A DNA stretch of 64,000 bases from Fen-549 sp964636655 (GTDB lineage: Bacteria > Actinomycetota > Thermoleophilia > Gaiellales > Gaiellaceae): NCBI GenBank assembly GCA_964636655.1, contig CAZWTK010000001.1, forward strand, positions 1-64,000, in the 5' to 3' direction. The notes under the pieces were generated by a model. The model was not told the DNA's origin, did not search any database, and was given only the letters and a program-made list of their open reading frames with translations. The position numbers and the translations under genes were made by a program. This document shows, piece after piece, positions 12,564-21,326 of the stretch; position 1 is the first letter of the stretch; each line of letters begins with the position of its first letter.

Positions 12564-13241
12564 ATGAACATATTCGGTCGCAGCGGGTCTCTGGCCGGCT
12601 ACGTTCTGATAGCAGCGATGGCAGTCGTCGCCACCGGTGGAGGATTCGCCGCTGCCGCCGGCGGCAGTAGCAGCGGAAGCAAAACGCTGCACGCGTGCGC
12701 CAAGAAGAAGACGGGCGCACTACGGCTCGCGCGCAGGTGTCACAAAAAGACCGAGCGGCGTGTCTCGTGGAACATCCGCGGCCCGAAGGGGGCGACCGGA
12801 GCAACTGGAGCAACCGGTGCAACGGGAGCAACCGGTGCGACAGGGGCAACCGGTGCAACCGGTCCCAGCGATGCCTGGGAGACGAGGTACTCCGGGAGTG
12901 TCAACATCACGTCCCAAACCGCGGGGGAAGCCGTGTCGGTACCGGCCGGCAGCTACGACGTCTCAGCGAAGGCGCAGGAACAGAACCGCGACACCGTGAA
13001 CTTCGCGACAATGCGCTGCACACTGCAGGCGGGCAGCACAGTGCTCGACACCGTGTACTCGACCGCTCCTCCGTACAACTCGCCTGTTTACGGGTACGGC
13101 GACGCAGTGAACGTGATGCATGCCGCTTTTACGACCTCGACAGGCACGATCTTCTCGTTCGGCTGCACGGGAGTTGGCGCCGGCGACCTGTATGTGAGCA
13201 ACCCGACGCTCAGTGCCATCAAGGTCGGAGCGCTTCACTGA
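12564..13241 (+). CDS. Secreted collagen-like (Gly-Ala-Thr)n repeat protein
   Basis: 225 residues from ATG 12564, which has the ribosome site AGAGGGGG 6-13 bases upstream; a longer frame from 12429 lacks such a site. A signal peptide or anchor spans about residues 10-34. A cysteine-containing module follows (HACAKKKTGALRLARRC) ending in WNIRGPKG. Next come eight perfect Gly-Ala-Thr triplets (12789-12860) and a C-terminal beta-rich domain of about 125 residues with two cysteines. GXT triplets form collagen-like helices in bacterial surface proteins, and the C-terminal domain may trimerise them. Expected at the cell surface or secreted. Divergent from secA. Confidence 0.85.
   Translation: MNIFGRSGSLAGYVLIAAMAVVATGGGFAAAAGGSSSGSKTLHACAKKKTGALRLARRCHKKTERRVSWNIRGPKGATGATGATGATGATGATGATGATGPSDAWETRYSGSVNITSQTAGEAVSVPAGSYDVSAKAQEQNRDTVNFATMRCTLQAGSTVLDTVYSTAPPYNSPVYGYGDAVNVMHAAFTTSTGTIFSFGCTGVGAGDLYVSNPTLSAIKVGALH
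12789..12860 (+). repeat. Eight tandem 9-bp Gly-Ala-Thr codon repeats
   Basis: Eight copies of GGN-GCN-ACN within the collagen-like gene. Third positions vary between copies while the protein repeat is perfect, which implies selection on the protein. Copy number could vary between strains. Confidence 0.9.
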
Positions 13242-13261
13242 CGGGAGGCGAGTACGTCCTC

Positions 13262-13302
13262 AGAGGCGCTGCCACGGTTAGCAACTCGGTGTGGCGGCGC
13301 CT
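13262..13302. terminator. Bidirectional hairpin between convergent genes
   Basis: Arms 13262-13275 and 13289-13302 form a 13-14 pair GC-rich stem with a U-G pair, and a 13-base loop. It sits 20 bases after the collagen-like gene and 155 bases after the minus-strand gene ending at 13458. Confidence 0.6.
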
Positions 13303-13457
13303 CCAGGCGACTCCATCGGGCCCTCCTTCCAGTCGTGGCCGTTCGGAACCGCGACCTTCTCGAGGGCCTGCCGACGTGTTTCAGGGAGCAAGGCGAGCGA
13401 CCGCTTCGATCCGGAGGAAGCGCGAGGGAAAATCGCTCCGTACCTCAGCCGGCGGCG

Positions 13458-14048
13458 CTAGAGCAAGTCGACCGAGATCTCCCAAACCGATTCGTCGACG
13501 TTCTCCAGCCTGAGCAGGCAGGGCGCCGACTCCGCCAAGATCGACTCCACCTGTGGGCCGGCGAGCTGATAGCGAACGCCGTCCAGAACGGCGGTGCGCT
13601 GACCGTCCGGCAGCGCGAAGACGACGAGCTCCTCGCCGTCCAGCCCGGGCAACTCGATCGTCTCGATCTCGCCCGCCACCACGACAAAGCGGCTCCCGTC
13701 CACGCGCAGAGCCCGCGCCCGGTAGGGCGCCCGGAGCCTTTTTTCGACCGCATCGGCCAATACGCTGAGGTCGCTGTCTCCCTCCTGCTCCTCGACGATG
13801 AGAAGTCGTTCGGGCAGGGCGACGAAAACCGCGTAGTCGCCGGCCACATCCGGCGCCAGAAGCGATACGACGACGCCGTGAGACTGCTCGGCGCCCTCCT
13901 GTTCGGGCTCTGGCTTTCCGCCCGTCTCGGGCGTCGATCCGGGCGCCTGACCCTCGTCGTCGATCTTCTCGGCCTCGAAGCCCGAGACGAGATCTTCTTC
14001 GTTCTGCGGGCGCTTGTACAGCGGCTCGTCTTTGTCTTCTGCCGGCAA
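13458..14048 (-). CDS. Uncharacterised cytosolic protein, homologue of the gene at 14646
   Basis: I chose TTG 14048 as start because GAAAGG lies six bases upstream and the protein then begins MPAEDKDEPLYKRP (196 residues); an open frame continues to 14144 without a ribosome site. An acidic, proline-rich, disordered N-terminus of about 60 residues is followed by a folded domain. That domain shares an order of motifs with the protein at 14646: 'PL/VLAEAIE..APYRA', 'G...VVAA..I', 'GEE+ L', 'VDG', and a C-terminal 'W E I S . . L'. No signal peptide, helix or catalytic motif is seen. Function unknown. Confidence 0.7.
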   Translation of the reverse strand: MPAEDKDEPLYKRPQNEEDLVSGFEAEKIDDEGQAPGSTPETGGKPEPEQEGAEQSHGVVVSLLAPDVAGDYAVFVALPERLLIVEEQEGDSDLSVLADAVEKRLRAPYRARALRVDGSRFVVVAGEIETIELPGLDGEELVVFALPDGQRTAVLDGVRYQLAGPQVESILAESAPCLLRLENVDESVWEISVDLL

Positions 14049-14147
14049 GGGGTGCCTTTCTCGAGTTCGTATCCGCCAGGGCATGTTACGGGCTCGACGG
14101 AGACCGGGGCTCTCGACAACAGCGGCGAGCGCCGAGATCTCCAACCG

Positions 14148-14552
14148 TCACGGCGCCGGCGGAGCCGCGGAATCGGATCCGCGCAGCCAGGCCATGGCTT
14201 CCTCGACCGTCTCGAACACGGTGATCCCGGTACCCCGCTGCGCAGTGATGTAGGCCTCGAACATGCGACCGAGCCCGTATCTCATCGGCGAGGCGGGACC
14301 GACAACGCCGGCCGCGCGCGCCGCCACAGCGCCCGTGAATCGAGCCCGGAGGTCGGCGACCCGCTCGATCTCGGCGGCCGTCAGCTCCGAGACATCGACA
14401 TTGGTGTGATCCACTATCAGGTCAACGCCGGGCCGAAACTGCGGATCCGAGGCCAGGGCCCGCATCATGGCCTCGTAGCCCGCTACCGAGGCTACGCCCG
14501 AGGTCCGGCAGACGACCAGCGACGGCTCGATCCATTCGATCTCGAACTCCAT
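14148..14552 (-). CDS. SpoIIAA/STAS-like small protein
   Basis: 134 residues. The alternating beta-alpha pattern, with a central DLIVDHTNVDVSEL strand-loop and the ending 'GITVFETVEEAMAWL', fits the SpoIIAA-like (STAS-fold) family. The usual phosphorylatable serine of an anti-anti-sigma factor is not obvious, so a signalling role is unproven. It lies between the two homologous genes at 13458 and 14646 on the same strand, with a roughly 100-base gap on each side, so all may be co-expressed. Confidence 0.7.
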   Translation of the reverse strand: MEFEIEWIEPSLVVCRTSGVASVAGYEAMMRALASDPQFRPGVDLIVDHTNVDVSELTAAEIERVADLRARFTGAVAARAAGVVGPASPMRYGLGRMFEAYITAQRGTGITVFETVEEAMAWLRGSDSAAPPAP

Positions 14553-14645
14553 AGCCGTTGACAGTATTGGCAGCTTCGCCGTCTTCGGTCAACGACGTCC
14601 ACCCGCGAGCGCGGTCGAGACGCGGACGCTGCGAGCAAGGGCGAG

Positions 14646-15254
14646 CTAGAGCGGGCTTATCGCCAGCTCCCAGAGGTCGTCTTCGATGCGGACCGCCCGG
14701 GCGAAGAAGTCGGCGCCTTCCTCCTCGCCCAGACGCTCGAGCTCGGGGACACTGCCGAACGACTTCCTTCCGTCAACCAGAAGCTCGCGCTCGCCGCCCC
14801 TGACCGTCAGCTCGATCTCCTCGCCCGTCGCCTTGAACCGGCCGAGATCGATCCCGCGCGCCGCGACCGCCCAGAGGTCGCCCTGCTGGCGGGTGCCGTA
14901 GGCGCGGTAGGGGGGCTGGATCTGCAGCTCAATCGCCTCGGCGAGCGGGGTCACGTCTCCTTCCGGAAGTTGCGAATCCATGAATATGTCGCCGTCTTCG
15001 ACGGCCACGAAGCCGAGCTCGTCGGCGCCGGTCAAGCCGGGCGCCTCGCCGGTCACGACCAGATCCCAGTTGCCGCGCGTGCGGGGTATGCCGACGAAAG
15101 AGAGTCCGCCGCGCTCTACGCTCGTACCGGCCAGGGTCGCTTCCGTCGGAGGCAGCGGCTCGGCCGGCCGCTCGAAGGTTTGCTCGACCCCCGCGTCGAG
15201 ATCGAACACGGGCTCGGCCGAGCTCTCTTCCTCACTCTTGCGGCGCCATTTCAC
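14646..15254 (-). CDS. Uncharacterised cytosolic protein, homologue of the gene at 13458
   Basis: 202 residues. The N-terminus is charged (KWRRKSEEESS) and about 50 residues look disordered; then a beta-rich domain ending in DDLWELAISPL. It overlaps the hpf stop by four bases, so it is translationally coupled to the ribosome hibernation factor. Homologous to the protein at 13458 over about 130 residues. No known motif is recognised. Coupling to hpf hints at a role in stationary-phase or ribosome-linked physiology, by inference only. Confidence 0.75.
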   Translation of the reverse strand: MKWRRKSEEESSAEPVFDLDAGVEQTFERPAEPLPPTEATLAGTSVERGGLSFVGIPRTRGNWDLVVTGEAPGLTGADELGFVAVEDGDIFMDSQLPEGDVTPLAEAIELQIQPPYRAYGTRQQGDLWAVAARGIDLGRFKATGEEIELTVRGGERELLVDGRKSFGSVPELERLGEEEGADFFARAVRIEDDLWELAISPL

Positions 15255-15793
15255 GATTGCGGCTCGATCAGTCCGAAGTTGCCGTCGCGGCGACGATACA
15301 CAACCGCGAGCTCGTTGGCTTCACTGTTTCGAAAAACGAAGAAGTCGTGGCCTATCAACTCGAGCTGTAGAACCGCCTCCTCGGGCGTCATGGGCTTGAC
15401 CGCGAATTGCTTCGTCTTCACGATCAGCGGCTCGAGCTCGCCCGGTATCACGGGCTTGGCTTCGGACAGAGCCGAGTTACCCGTGTGCGGATGGTGATTG
15501 CGGCGCTTGTTCTGGTAGCGCTTGGCCTGGCGCTCGAGCTTGTCGACCAACTCGTCGATCGAGGCGCGCCAGTCAACCGAGCTCTCGCGGGCGCGCAGGG
15601 TCGGGCCTTTCGTCCAGATAGTCGCTTCGGCGACGTGGTTGTCGGCGATCGAGGGGTTCTTCTCCAGGGAGAGCTCGAGCTCAACCTTGGTTGGATCGGC
15701 GAGATGTCGCTCGAGCTTGCCGAGCTTCTCCTCCGCGTAACTGCGGATCGCGTCGTTCATCTCGACGTTCTTTCCCTTGATCTGAAGCTGCAT
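15251..15793 (-). CDS. hpf: Long-form ribosome hibernation promoting factor
   Basis: Binds the 30S A and P sites and, through its C-terminal domain, dimerises 70S ribosomes into inactive 100S particles in stationary phase. 180 residues: N-terminal HPF domain (1-100; MQLQIKGKNVEMNDAIRSYA), a short linker, then the long-form C-terminal dimerisation domain (about 122-178, with VKTKQFAVKPMTPEEAVLQ and GHDFFVFRN). Ribosome site AAGGAG lies seven bases before ATG 15793. First gene of an apparent run 15793 to 13458. A hairpin (15820-15838) lies in the leader. Confidence 0.95.
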   Translation of the reverse strand: MQLQIKGKNVEMNDAIRSYAEEKLGKLERHLADPTKVELELSLEKNPSIADNHVAEATIWTKGPTLRARESSVDWRASIDELVDKLERQAKRYQNKRRNHHPHTGNSALSEAKPVIPGELEPLIVKTKQFAVKPMTPEEAVLQLELIGHDFFVFRNSEANELAVVYRRRDGNFGLIEPQS

Positions 15794-15819
15794 CAGGCGC
15801 TCCTTAGTATTCGAGATGT

Positions 15820-15838
15820 GGCGGGCCTGTGACCCGCC
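15820..15838 (-). other. Small hairpin in the hpf leader
   Basis: GGCGGG at 15820-15825 pairs with CCCGCC at 15833-15838 around a 7-base loop, 27 bases before the hpf start. It could be an attenuator or mRNA stabiliser, or chance in GC-rich DNA. The rest of 15839-15969 shows no gene. Confidence 0.3.
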
Positions 15839-15969
15839 CTATCCATGAGCAACAGCCGGCGGCTGCGACTGGCGCCGCCTGCATGCGTCCGGGATATGTA
15901 TTGGTCTTCGCTCGAGGCACTTGCCGCTAATCCGGACGGTCGCTCTTCTTACTTTCACTCTACCCCCCT

Positions 15970-16644
15970 CTAGCATTCTCGAACAGCCCTCGCAAGGGCT
16001 ACTACCTCGACGCGGCGGCAACCGGCTCGGCGCAGGACACCGGCACAAACCGAGGAGGTGGCACCGCTGGTGTAGACGTCGTCGATCAGACAGACTCGGC
16101 TGGGCGGGCTGATGCCGGGCCTGGGCGCGAAGGCGGCGGCGACGTTCCGGCTGCGCTCGCTGAGAGCCAGACCGCGCTGGCGTCGAGGCGAGCCCACACG
16201 CTCGAGTAGCGGCGCGAACGGCAGCTCCCAGATGCGCGCCAGCTCGAGCGCCAGCGAGCGGGCCGGGTGGAAGCCGCGCGAGAGCGACCGCTCGTGCTGC
16301 GCCGGCACGCAGGTGAGTGCGCCGACCCGCGGCGGCGGGACGGCCTCGGCGACCAGCTCGGCCAGTGTGACGGCCAGGCGCCGCAGGCCGCGCTCCTTCC
16401 AGGCCCCGACCACCCTGGGCACAGCGCCCGCGTAGAGAAGCGCCGAGCGCGCGCTGGCAAACGAGATCCGGCGGCCGGCACACTCCAGGCAGCGAGCCAC
16501 CGGCCAGGCGGTCGGCGCGCCGCAACGCTCGCAAAGCGGGCCACACAGACGCGGCAGGCGCTCGCGGCAACGCTCGCAGAGCTCGCTACCGGGCTCGCCG
16601 CAGGCCGCGCAACGCAAGGGAAGCAGGAGCTCGAGCAGAGACAT
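15970..16644 (-). CDS. comF: ComF family double zinc-ribbon phosphoribosyltransferase-like protein
   Basis: 224 residues. Cys pairs at the N-terminus (RCAACG...LCERC, then LCERCG and CLEC) form the ComF zinc ribbons. The C-terminal half is a type I phosphoribosyltransferase fold with the PRPP loop VCLIDDVYTSGAT near residues 183-195. ComF is needed for DNA uptake in naturally competent species, but ComF homologues are widespread in species without competence and their substrate is not settled. No other competence gene is in the window. Its 3' end holds a perfect AGCCCT/AGGGCT inverted repeat at 15985-16000. Confidence 0.9.
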   Translation of the reverse strand: MSLLELLLPLRCAACGEPGSELCERCRERLPRLCGPLCERCGAPTAWPVARCLECAGRRISFASARSALLYAGAVPRVVGAWKERGLRRLAVTLAELVAEAVPPPRVGALTCVPAQHERSLSRGFHPARSLALELARIWELPFAPLLERVGSPRRQRGLALSERSRNVAAAFAPRPGISPPSRVCLIDDVYTSGATSSVCAGVLRRAGCRRVEVVALARAVREC

Positions 16645-16720
16645 GCGCTCACGCTAGAGCGCGAGCCGTGCCGGACTCGTGTATTTTCGGTGCCGAATCT
16701 GTCCGACCGGATGCCTCGGC

Positions 16721-18910
16721 CTATGCGCTTTTCTTTGGCATGGTGCAGGCGGCGACGCCTTTCACGTACACGTGCGCGGGGCGGCTCACCACCGTCCCCA
16801 GCTTCGACCTGACCCTCACACGCAGCCAGAAGGAGCGCTTCACTCCCTTGCCGACCTTGGCGAAGCTGAAGTTACCCCGCGACGTGAGCTTCCTCGTCGT
16901 CACGGCCCGCCAGCCCGCTCCGCGGGCAAAACGCCTCTGAAGTGACACGAACGCGGAGAAGTAACCGGGCCTGACGCTGCCGAATACCTTGGTCGTGCGA
17001 GGACCGCCCGTGCAGGCGAAGATATGCGACCTCAGGAGCCTGAGCGTGGCCTTCGCAGGGATGACGAATTCGTGCTCCGGGGCGAAGTAGGAGCCCGCAT
17101 AGTTCGCTCCAACAGCCTGAACGCTCCAGTAGTAGGTGCCCGGGCGAAGGATCTTCAGCTTGGCGAAGTTCCTTCCTTCGGCGTTGCCGTATGCGAACAG
17201 TTGCCTGACGCCGCTCGGTCCGGCAAGCGCCGAGACGACGTCGCCGGCGCCGGGCGCCGTACCGACCCTGAGGTTGTAGGTGACGCTGTTCAAGAGCGTC
17301 TTCGAGCTGCTCTCGTCCCAGGAGAGCCTGACGACGCTCTTCGGAATGAGATGGGACTCGAGGCCGACCGGAGAGTCGGGCGCGGCGGCGGCAACAGCCG
17401 CGTCGTTCCGGTAGAGGCCGGCGTTTGCCAAGGTCGAGGTGTCGTACAAGAGCAGGTCGAGACGGTTGTCCGAGTTGTAGTCGCCTGCGGCGAACCAGGC
17501 GAAGTCGGCGGGCAGCCCGGCGCTCTCGTCCTTGCTGAACGTGCCGTCTCCGTTGTTACGGTAGAGCTCGGTCACGTAGCTGGGACCGGCCAGGCTGGAA
17601 TAGGTGCACGGTTTCAGGCAGCCGTTGAGTGCGACGTCGAGACGACCGTCCCCGTCGTAGTCGCCCCAGATGAGCTGGGCGTTGCCAACATCGGGCAAAC
17701 CGGAAGTCGTGTTCTCTGTGAACGTACCGTCACCGTTGTTGCGATAGAGCCGGGTGCCGGCAGAGGAATCGGTAGGGGAATCCAGCGCGGCGATGACCAT
17801 TGCGGGCGAACCGTTGATGAGGATGTCGGCAAAGCCGTCACCGTCGTAGTCGCCCCAGGCGATCCAGCCCCCGGCTGTAGCGGGCAGCTGGGCGGCCGTG
17901 TTCTCGCTGAACGTGCCGTCGCCGTTGTTGTGGTAGAGCTTGGTGAGGGACGTTGGAGACGCAAGGCTGGCGGCGGACGTTGTAGACGTAAGGCCGGCAA
18001 TGCCGTTCAGCAGCAGGTCTGGGAAGCCGTCGGCGTCGTAGTCGCTCCAGGCCGACATGCCCAAGTAGAGGCCGGAGAGCTGCGCGTTGGTGTTCTCGCT
18101 GAAGCTGCCGTCGCCGTTGTTGTGGTAGAGCTTGGTGAGCAGCTCTGGCTCGACGGCGCTGCTCGCGCTCGTGCCGTTGATGAAGAAGCCGTAGTTGCCG
18201 ATACCGGTGAGTAGGACGTCGGGCCTACCATCCAAGTCGTAGTCGGTCCAGGTGATCGCGTCGCTATCCGCCGTCACCACGCCGGCGAGGCCCGCGCTCG
18301 TGTCCTCGCTGAAGCTACCGTCGCCGTTGTTTCGGTAGAGCTTGCTGACGGTGGCCGAGCAGTACGCGTCGGTGCAGCCGGCGATGAGAACGTCGAGGCG
18401 TCCGTCAGAGTCGTAGTCGGCCCAGGAAGCCACACCGCCCCAGAGCGCAGGCAGGCCGGTAGCCTTGTTCTCGCTGAACGTACCGTCGCCGTTACCGTGG
18501 TAGAGCTTGGTGAAGGCAGTGGGGGGCGTCGAGTAGTCAGGTGGCGAATTGGCTCCGATGGTCAGAAGATCGGGCTTTCCGTCCGAGTCGTAGTCGGCCC
18601 AGGTGGCCCCGTAGACCGAAACGCTTTCATCGTCGCCTAGATCGACGCCGCCGATGTTGGTGAAGGTGGACGGTTCCGCCAGCGAGCGCAGCGCGGCGCG
18701 GCGCAAGGCGGTGGACTGAGAGGCGGCGCGAACGCCACTCGGCACGGGAATACGGCGAGCGCCGGGCCACTCGGGAACCACGCCGGCGGCGACCAAGCCG
18801 GAGACGTGCGGACGGGCATCGGCGCTACCGGCGCCGACCGACTGCGAGACGACGCCTCCGACAAGCGCGAGCGCGATCACAGTTACGAGGCGGAGTCTCA
18901 GCGTGGACAC
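16721..18910 (-). CDS. Secreted seven-repeat FG-GAP/VCBS beta-propeller protein
   Basis: 729 residues from GTG 18910, chosen for the AAGGA site seven bases upstream and because the signal peptide then starts at residue 1; the open frame extends to 18976. After the signal peptide (about 1-32) come seven repeats of about 65-80 residues, each with a calcium-binding D-Y-D-x-D-G loop (DYDSDG, DYDSDG, DYDLDG, DYDADG, DYDGDG, DYDGDG, DYNSDN) and a LYxNNGDGTFSE hairpin. Seven repeats fit a closed integrin-like propeller. The C-terminal 200 residues look like fibronectin and Ig-type beta domains. Likely cell-surface or matrix adhesion; ligand unknown. Confidence 0.88.
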   Translation of the reverse strand: MSTLRLRLVTVIALALVGGVVSQSVGAGSADARPHVSGLVAAGVVPEWPGARRIPVPSGVRAASQSTALRRAALRSLAEPSTFTNIGGVDLGDDESVSVYGATWADYDSDGKPDLLTIGANSPPDYSTPPTAFTKLYHGNGDGTFSENKATGLPALWGGVASWADYDSDGRLDVLIAGCTDAYCSATVSKLYRNNGDGSFSEDTSAGLAGVVTADSDAITWTDYDLDGRPDVLLTGIGNYGFFINGTSASSAVEPELLTKLYHNNGDGSFSENTNAQLSGLYLGMSAWSDYDADGFPDLLLNGIAGLTSTTSAASLASPTSLTKLYHNNGDGTFSENTAAQLPATAGGWIAWGDYDGDGFADILINGSPAMVIAALDSPTDSSAGTRLYRNNGDGTFTENTTSGLPDVGNAQLIWGDYDGDGRLDVALNGCLKPCTYSSLAGPSYVTELYRNNGDGTFSKDESAGLPADFAWFAAGDYNSDNRLDLLLYDTSTLANAGLYRNDAAVAAAAPDSPVGLESHLIPKSVVRLSWDESSSKTLLNSVTYNLRVGTAPGAGDVVSALAGPSGVRQLFAYGNAEGRNFAKLKILRPGTYYWSVQAVGANYAGSYFAPEHEFVIPAKATLRLLRSHIFACTGGPRTTKVFGSVRPGYFSAFVSLQRRFARGAGWRAVTTRKLTSRGNFSFAKVGKGVKRSFWLRVRVRSKLGTVVSRPAHVYVKGVAACTMPKKSA

Positions 18911-19206
18911 GTGGTTCCTTTCTGACGCATTCAGGGGGAGCGGGTCAAGCCGGTCGTCTCGGCAGCAACCAGCCAACGCCCGATCGCGCGCGAGGGGTAG
19001 CGCAACGGTTTTTCAGAGCCGCAGGGATCGATACGAATGATACTCGGTTCGGCGAAGAAGCGAGTCAACCCCCCGTTCGGGCACTCCCGCCGAGCCGGTC
19101 GCGGGAGCCCCGCGCCTCGGGTGCGAATGCGCCATAGAGTCGATCGAGGCTTTACGAGGCGTTCTGAAACGGCTTTCAACCGGCATCGCTCGCCACCTTG
19201 CGCGCT
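18911..19206. other. Intergenic region, 296 bp
   Basis: Holds the leader and promoter of the FG-GAP gene (ribosome site AAGGA at about 18917-18921). I see no gene, repeat or structured RNA in the remainder. Confidence 0.6.
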
Positions 19207-19956
19207 CTACCGGACGCGTCCGCGTAGCAGCTCATCGGCCTCGCGCAGTTGCTCGTGATCACCGATGTCGAGCCAGGTTTCCTCGAAGACGAACCCGAAG
19301 ACCGGTTCGCGTGAATAGAGCCAGGCCAGAAAGTTGCCCGGCTGGTCGGGCGAGTTCCCCTCTGCGAGATAACGGCCGATCAGCGCCGTGTGCCGGCTCG
19401 TGTAGACGTAGGCCGCGGTGGCTATCAGGTCGCTCGCCGGATGCTCGGGCTTCTCGACGAACTCCGTCACCCGCCCGTCCGGTGAGAGCTCGACAACACC
19501 GTAGGAGGAGATCCGCTCCGCGTCAGGGCAACGCTGGACGGCTACGCAGCTCGCGCCCGGCTTGGAGCGCCAGAACTCGACCAGCGCGGCAAGTGAGAAG
19601 TCGAACAGGTTGTCGCCGGCCACGACGAGCATGTCCTCGCCTTCCAGGCCCGCCCGCTCGATCACAAGACGCATGTCGGCGATCGCGCCCAGCCGCTCCT
19701 CGTTACGGCGCGAGCCGTCGTTGTGGACCAGCGGCCGAAGACGACCCCGGCGGGCGCTCGCCCAACGCTCGAAGTCGGAGGCGAAGCGCGCGTTCGAGAC
19801 GATGTGCAACTCGCCGACCGCATCGGTCTCGTCGATTCGGTCGCAGAGGTAATCGATCATCGGCCGGCCGGCGAGCTCGAGCAGCGACTTGGCCGTCTCG
19901 TCGGTCAAGGGGCGCAAGCGAGTTGCATACCCGGCTGCTAGTACGAGTGCCTTCAT
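19207..19956 (-). CDS. Sugar-phosphate nucleotidyltransferase
   Basis: 249 residues of the RmlA/GlmU-type transferase fold. The N-terminal signature is ALVLAAGYATRLRPLTDETAK..LLELAGRPMI, with the nucleotide-binding G-x-x-R-L region and lysine. GDNLFDF near 114-120 holds the metal-binding aspartate, and EFVEKPEHP the substrate lysine. It lacks a C-terminal left-handed helix, so it is a transferase only. Makes an NDP-sugar for envelope glycans; the sugar is not evident. It ends about 50 bases after ahcY on the same strand. A second family member is at 21861. Confidence 0.85.
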   Translation of the reverse strand: MKALVLAAGYATRLRPLTDETAKSLLELAGRPMIDYLCDRIDETDAVGELHIVSNARFASDFERWASARRGRLRPLVHNDGSRRNEERLGAIADMRLVIERAGLEGEDMLVVAGDNLFDFSLAALVEFWRSKPGASCVAVQRCPDAERISSYGVVELSPDGRVTEFVEKPEHPASDLIATAAYVYTSRHTALIGRYLAEGNSPDQPGNFLAWLYSREPVFGFVFEETWLDIGDHEQLREADELLRGRVR

Positions 19957-20004
19957 CTCGCTAGATCCTATGCTCGGCGCCGCTACCGGGCGGCGCCGGC
20001 GCGA

Positions 20005-21270
20005 TCAAGTACCTTCGTTCCAGCTCGCCAGGTAGCGCACCTGCTCCTCGGTCAGCACGTCGATCTCGACGTCCATGGTCTCCAGCTTCAGGCGCGCGAT
20101 CTCCTCGTCGATCGGCGTGGGCACGTCGTAGACCTTGTGCTCGAACTCGCCCTGATGCTGAATCGCGTATTCGGAGGCGAGCGCCTGGTTGGCGAAGGAC
20201 ATGTCCATCACCATGGCCGGATGCCCCTCGGCGGCCGAGAGGTTGATCAGACGCCCCTCCGCGAGCACGTAGACGCGACGGCCGTCGGCAAGCTCGAACT
20301 CCTCGACGAACTCGCGCGCCTCGCGCGTGCTGCGGGCGCACTCCCTGATCGACGGTATATCGACCTCGACGTTGAAGTGACCTGTGTTGGCGAGGATGGC
20401 TCCGTCACGCATGCGCTCGACGTGCTCACCGGTGATCACGCTCTTGTCGCCCGTCGCCGTGATGAAGACCTGGCCCGTCTCGGCGGCACGCGCCATCGTC
20501 ATCACCTCGAAGCCGTCCATGACCGCCTCGAGCGCCTTCAGCGGATCGACCTCGGTAACGATCACGTGCGCGCCCATCCCTTTGGCGCGCATGGCGACTC
20601 CGCGCCCGCACCAGCCGTAACCGGCCACGACCACCCTGCGCCCCGCAAGCAGGACGTTCGTCGCTCGTATGACGCCGTCCAAGGTCGACTGTCCGGTGCC
20701 GTAGCGGTTGTCGAACAGATGCTTGGTGAGCGCCTCGTTGACGGCGATGATCGGGTAAGCGAGCCGCCCCTCCTTTTCGAGCGCCTTCAGCCGGATGACT
20801 CCCGTGGTCGTCTCCTCGGTGCCGGCGATCACCTCCGAGAGCTGCTCGGGGCGCTTGCCGTGCAGGAAGCTGATCACGTCGGCGCCGTCGTCCATCGTCA
20901 GCTCGGGGTGGGTGTCGCAGGCGGCCTCGATATGCGCGTAATAGGTGTCGTTGTCCTCGCCCTTGATCGCGTAGGTCGAGATTCCGTACTCGTCGACGAG
21001 CGCTGCGGCGACGTCGTCTTGGGTCGAGAGCGGATTGGAGGCGCAGAGCGCCACCTGCGCACCGCCGGCCTTGAGCGTGCGCATCAGGTTGGCGGTCTCG
21101 GTGGTGACGTGGAGGCAGGCGGCTACGCGCTTTCCTTCAAGCGGCCGCTCTTTCGCAAAGCGCTCGCGAATGGCTCGCAGCACCGGCATCTCTCGCTCGG
21201 CCCACTCGATCCTACGCACACCCTCGGCAGCCTGCCCGAGGTCCTTGACGTCATAGCCTACACTCGTCAA
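20005..21270 (-). CDS. ahcY: Adenosylhomocysteinase (S-adenosyl-L-homocysteine hydrolase)
   Basis: Hydrolyses S-adenosylhomocysteine to adenosine and homocysteine, relieving methyltransferase inhibition; NAD-dependent and cytosolic. TTG 21270 is chosen as start because GGGGAG lies four bases upstream, giving 421 residues; the frame is open to 21330. The NAD-binding loop VAGYGWCGRGVAMRAKG is near residue 195-211, and the substrate residues (HVTTET near 52-57, and the NEALTKHLFDNRYGTGQS region) are present. The C-terminal lysine-tyrosine dimer contact region is replaced here by the short ending YLASWNEGT, as in many bacterial short forms. Confidence 0.95.
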   Translation of the reverse strand: MTSVGYDVKDLGQAAEGVRRIEWAEREMPVLRAIRERFAKERPLEGKRVAACLHVTTETANLMRTLKAGGAQVALCASNPLSTQDDVAAALVDEYGISTYAIKGEDNDTYYAHIEAACDTHPELTMDDGADVISFLHGKRPEQLSEVIAGTEETTTGVIRLKALEKEGRLAYPIIAVNEALTKHLFDNRYGTGQSTLDGVIRATNVLLAGRRVVVAGYGWCGRGVAMRAKGMGAHVIVTEVDPLKALEAVMDGFEVMTMARAAETGQVFITATGDKSVITGEHVERMRDGAILANTGHFNVEVDIPSIRECARSTREAREFVEEFELADGRRVYVLAEGRLINLSAAEGHPAMVMDMSFANQALASEYAIQHQGEFEHKVYDVPTPIDEEIARLKLETMDVEIDVLTEEQVRYLASWNEGT

Positions 21271-21326
21271 CTCGCTCCCCTTTCGATTTGTGATTCGCGC
21301 TGTGTTCGAGTCACGCGCGACTCGAC

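Noticed and set aside
12789..12860. Possible CRISPR or simple-sequence array
   Set aside because: The unit is 9 bp, in frame, with no spacers; it encodes Gly-Ala-Thr repeats.
17000..18650. Regular repeats that could look like an array
   Set aside because: They are FG-GAP protein repeats of about 200-250 bp inside one open gene.
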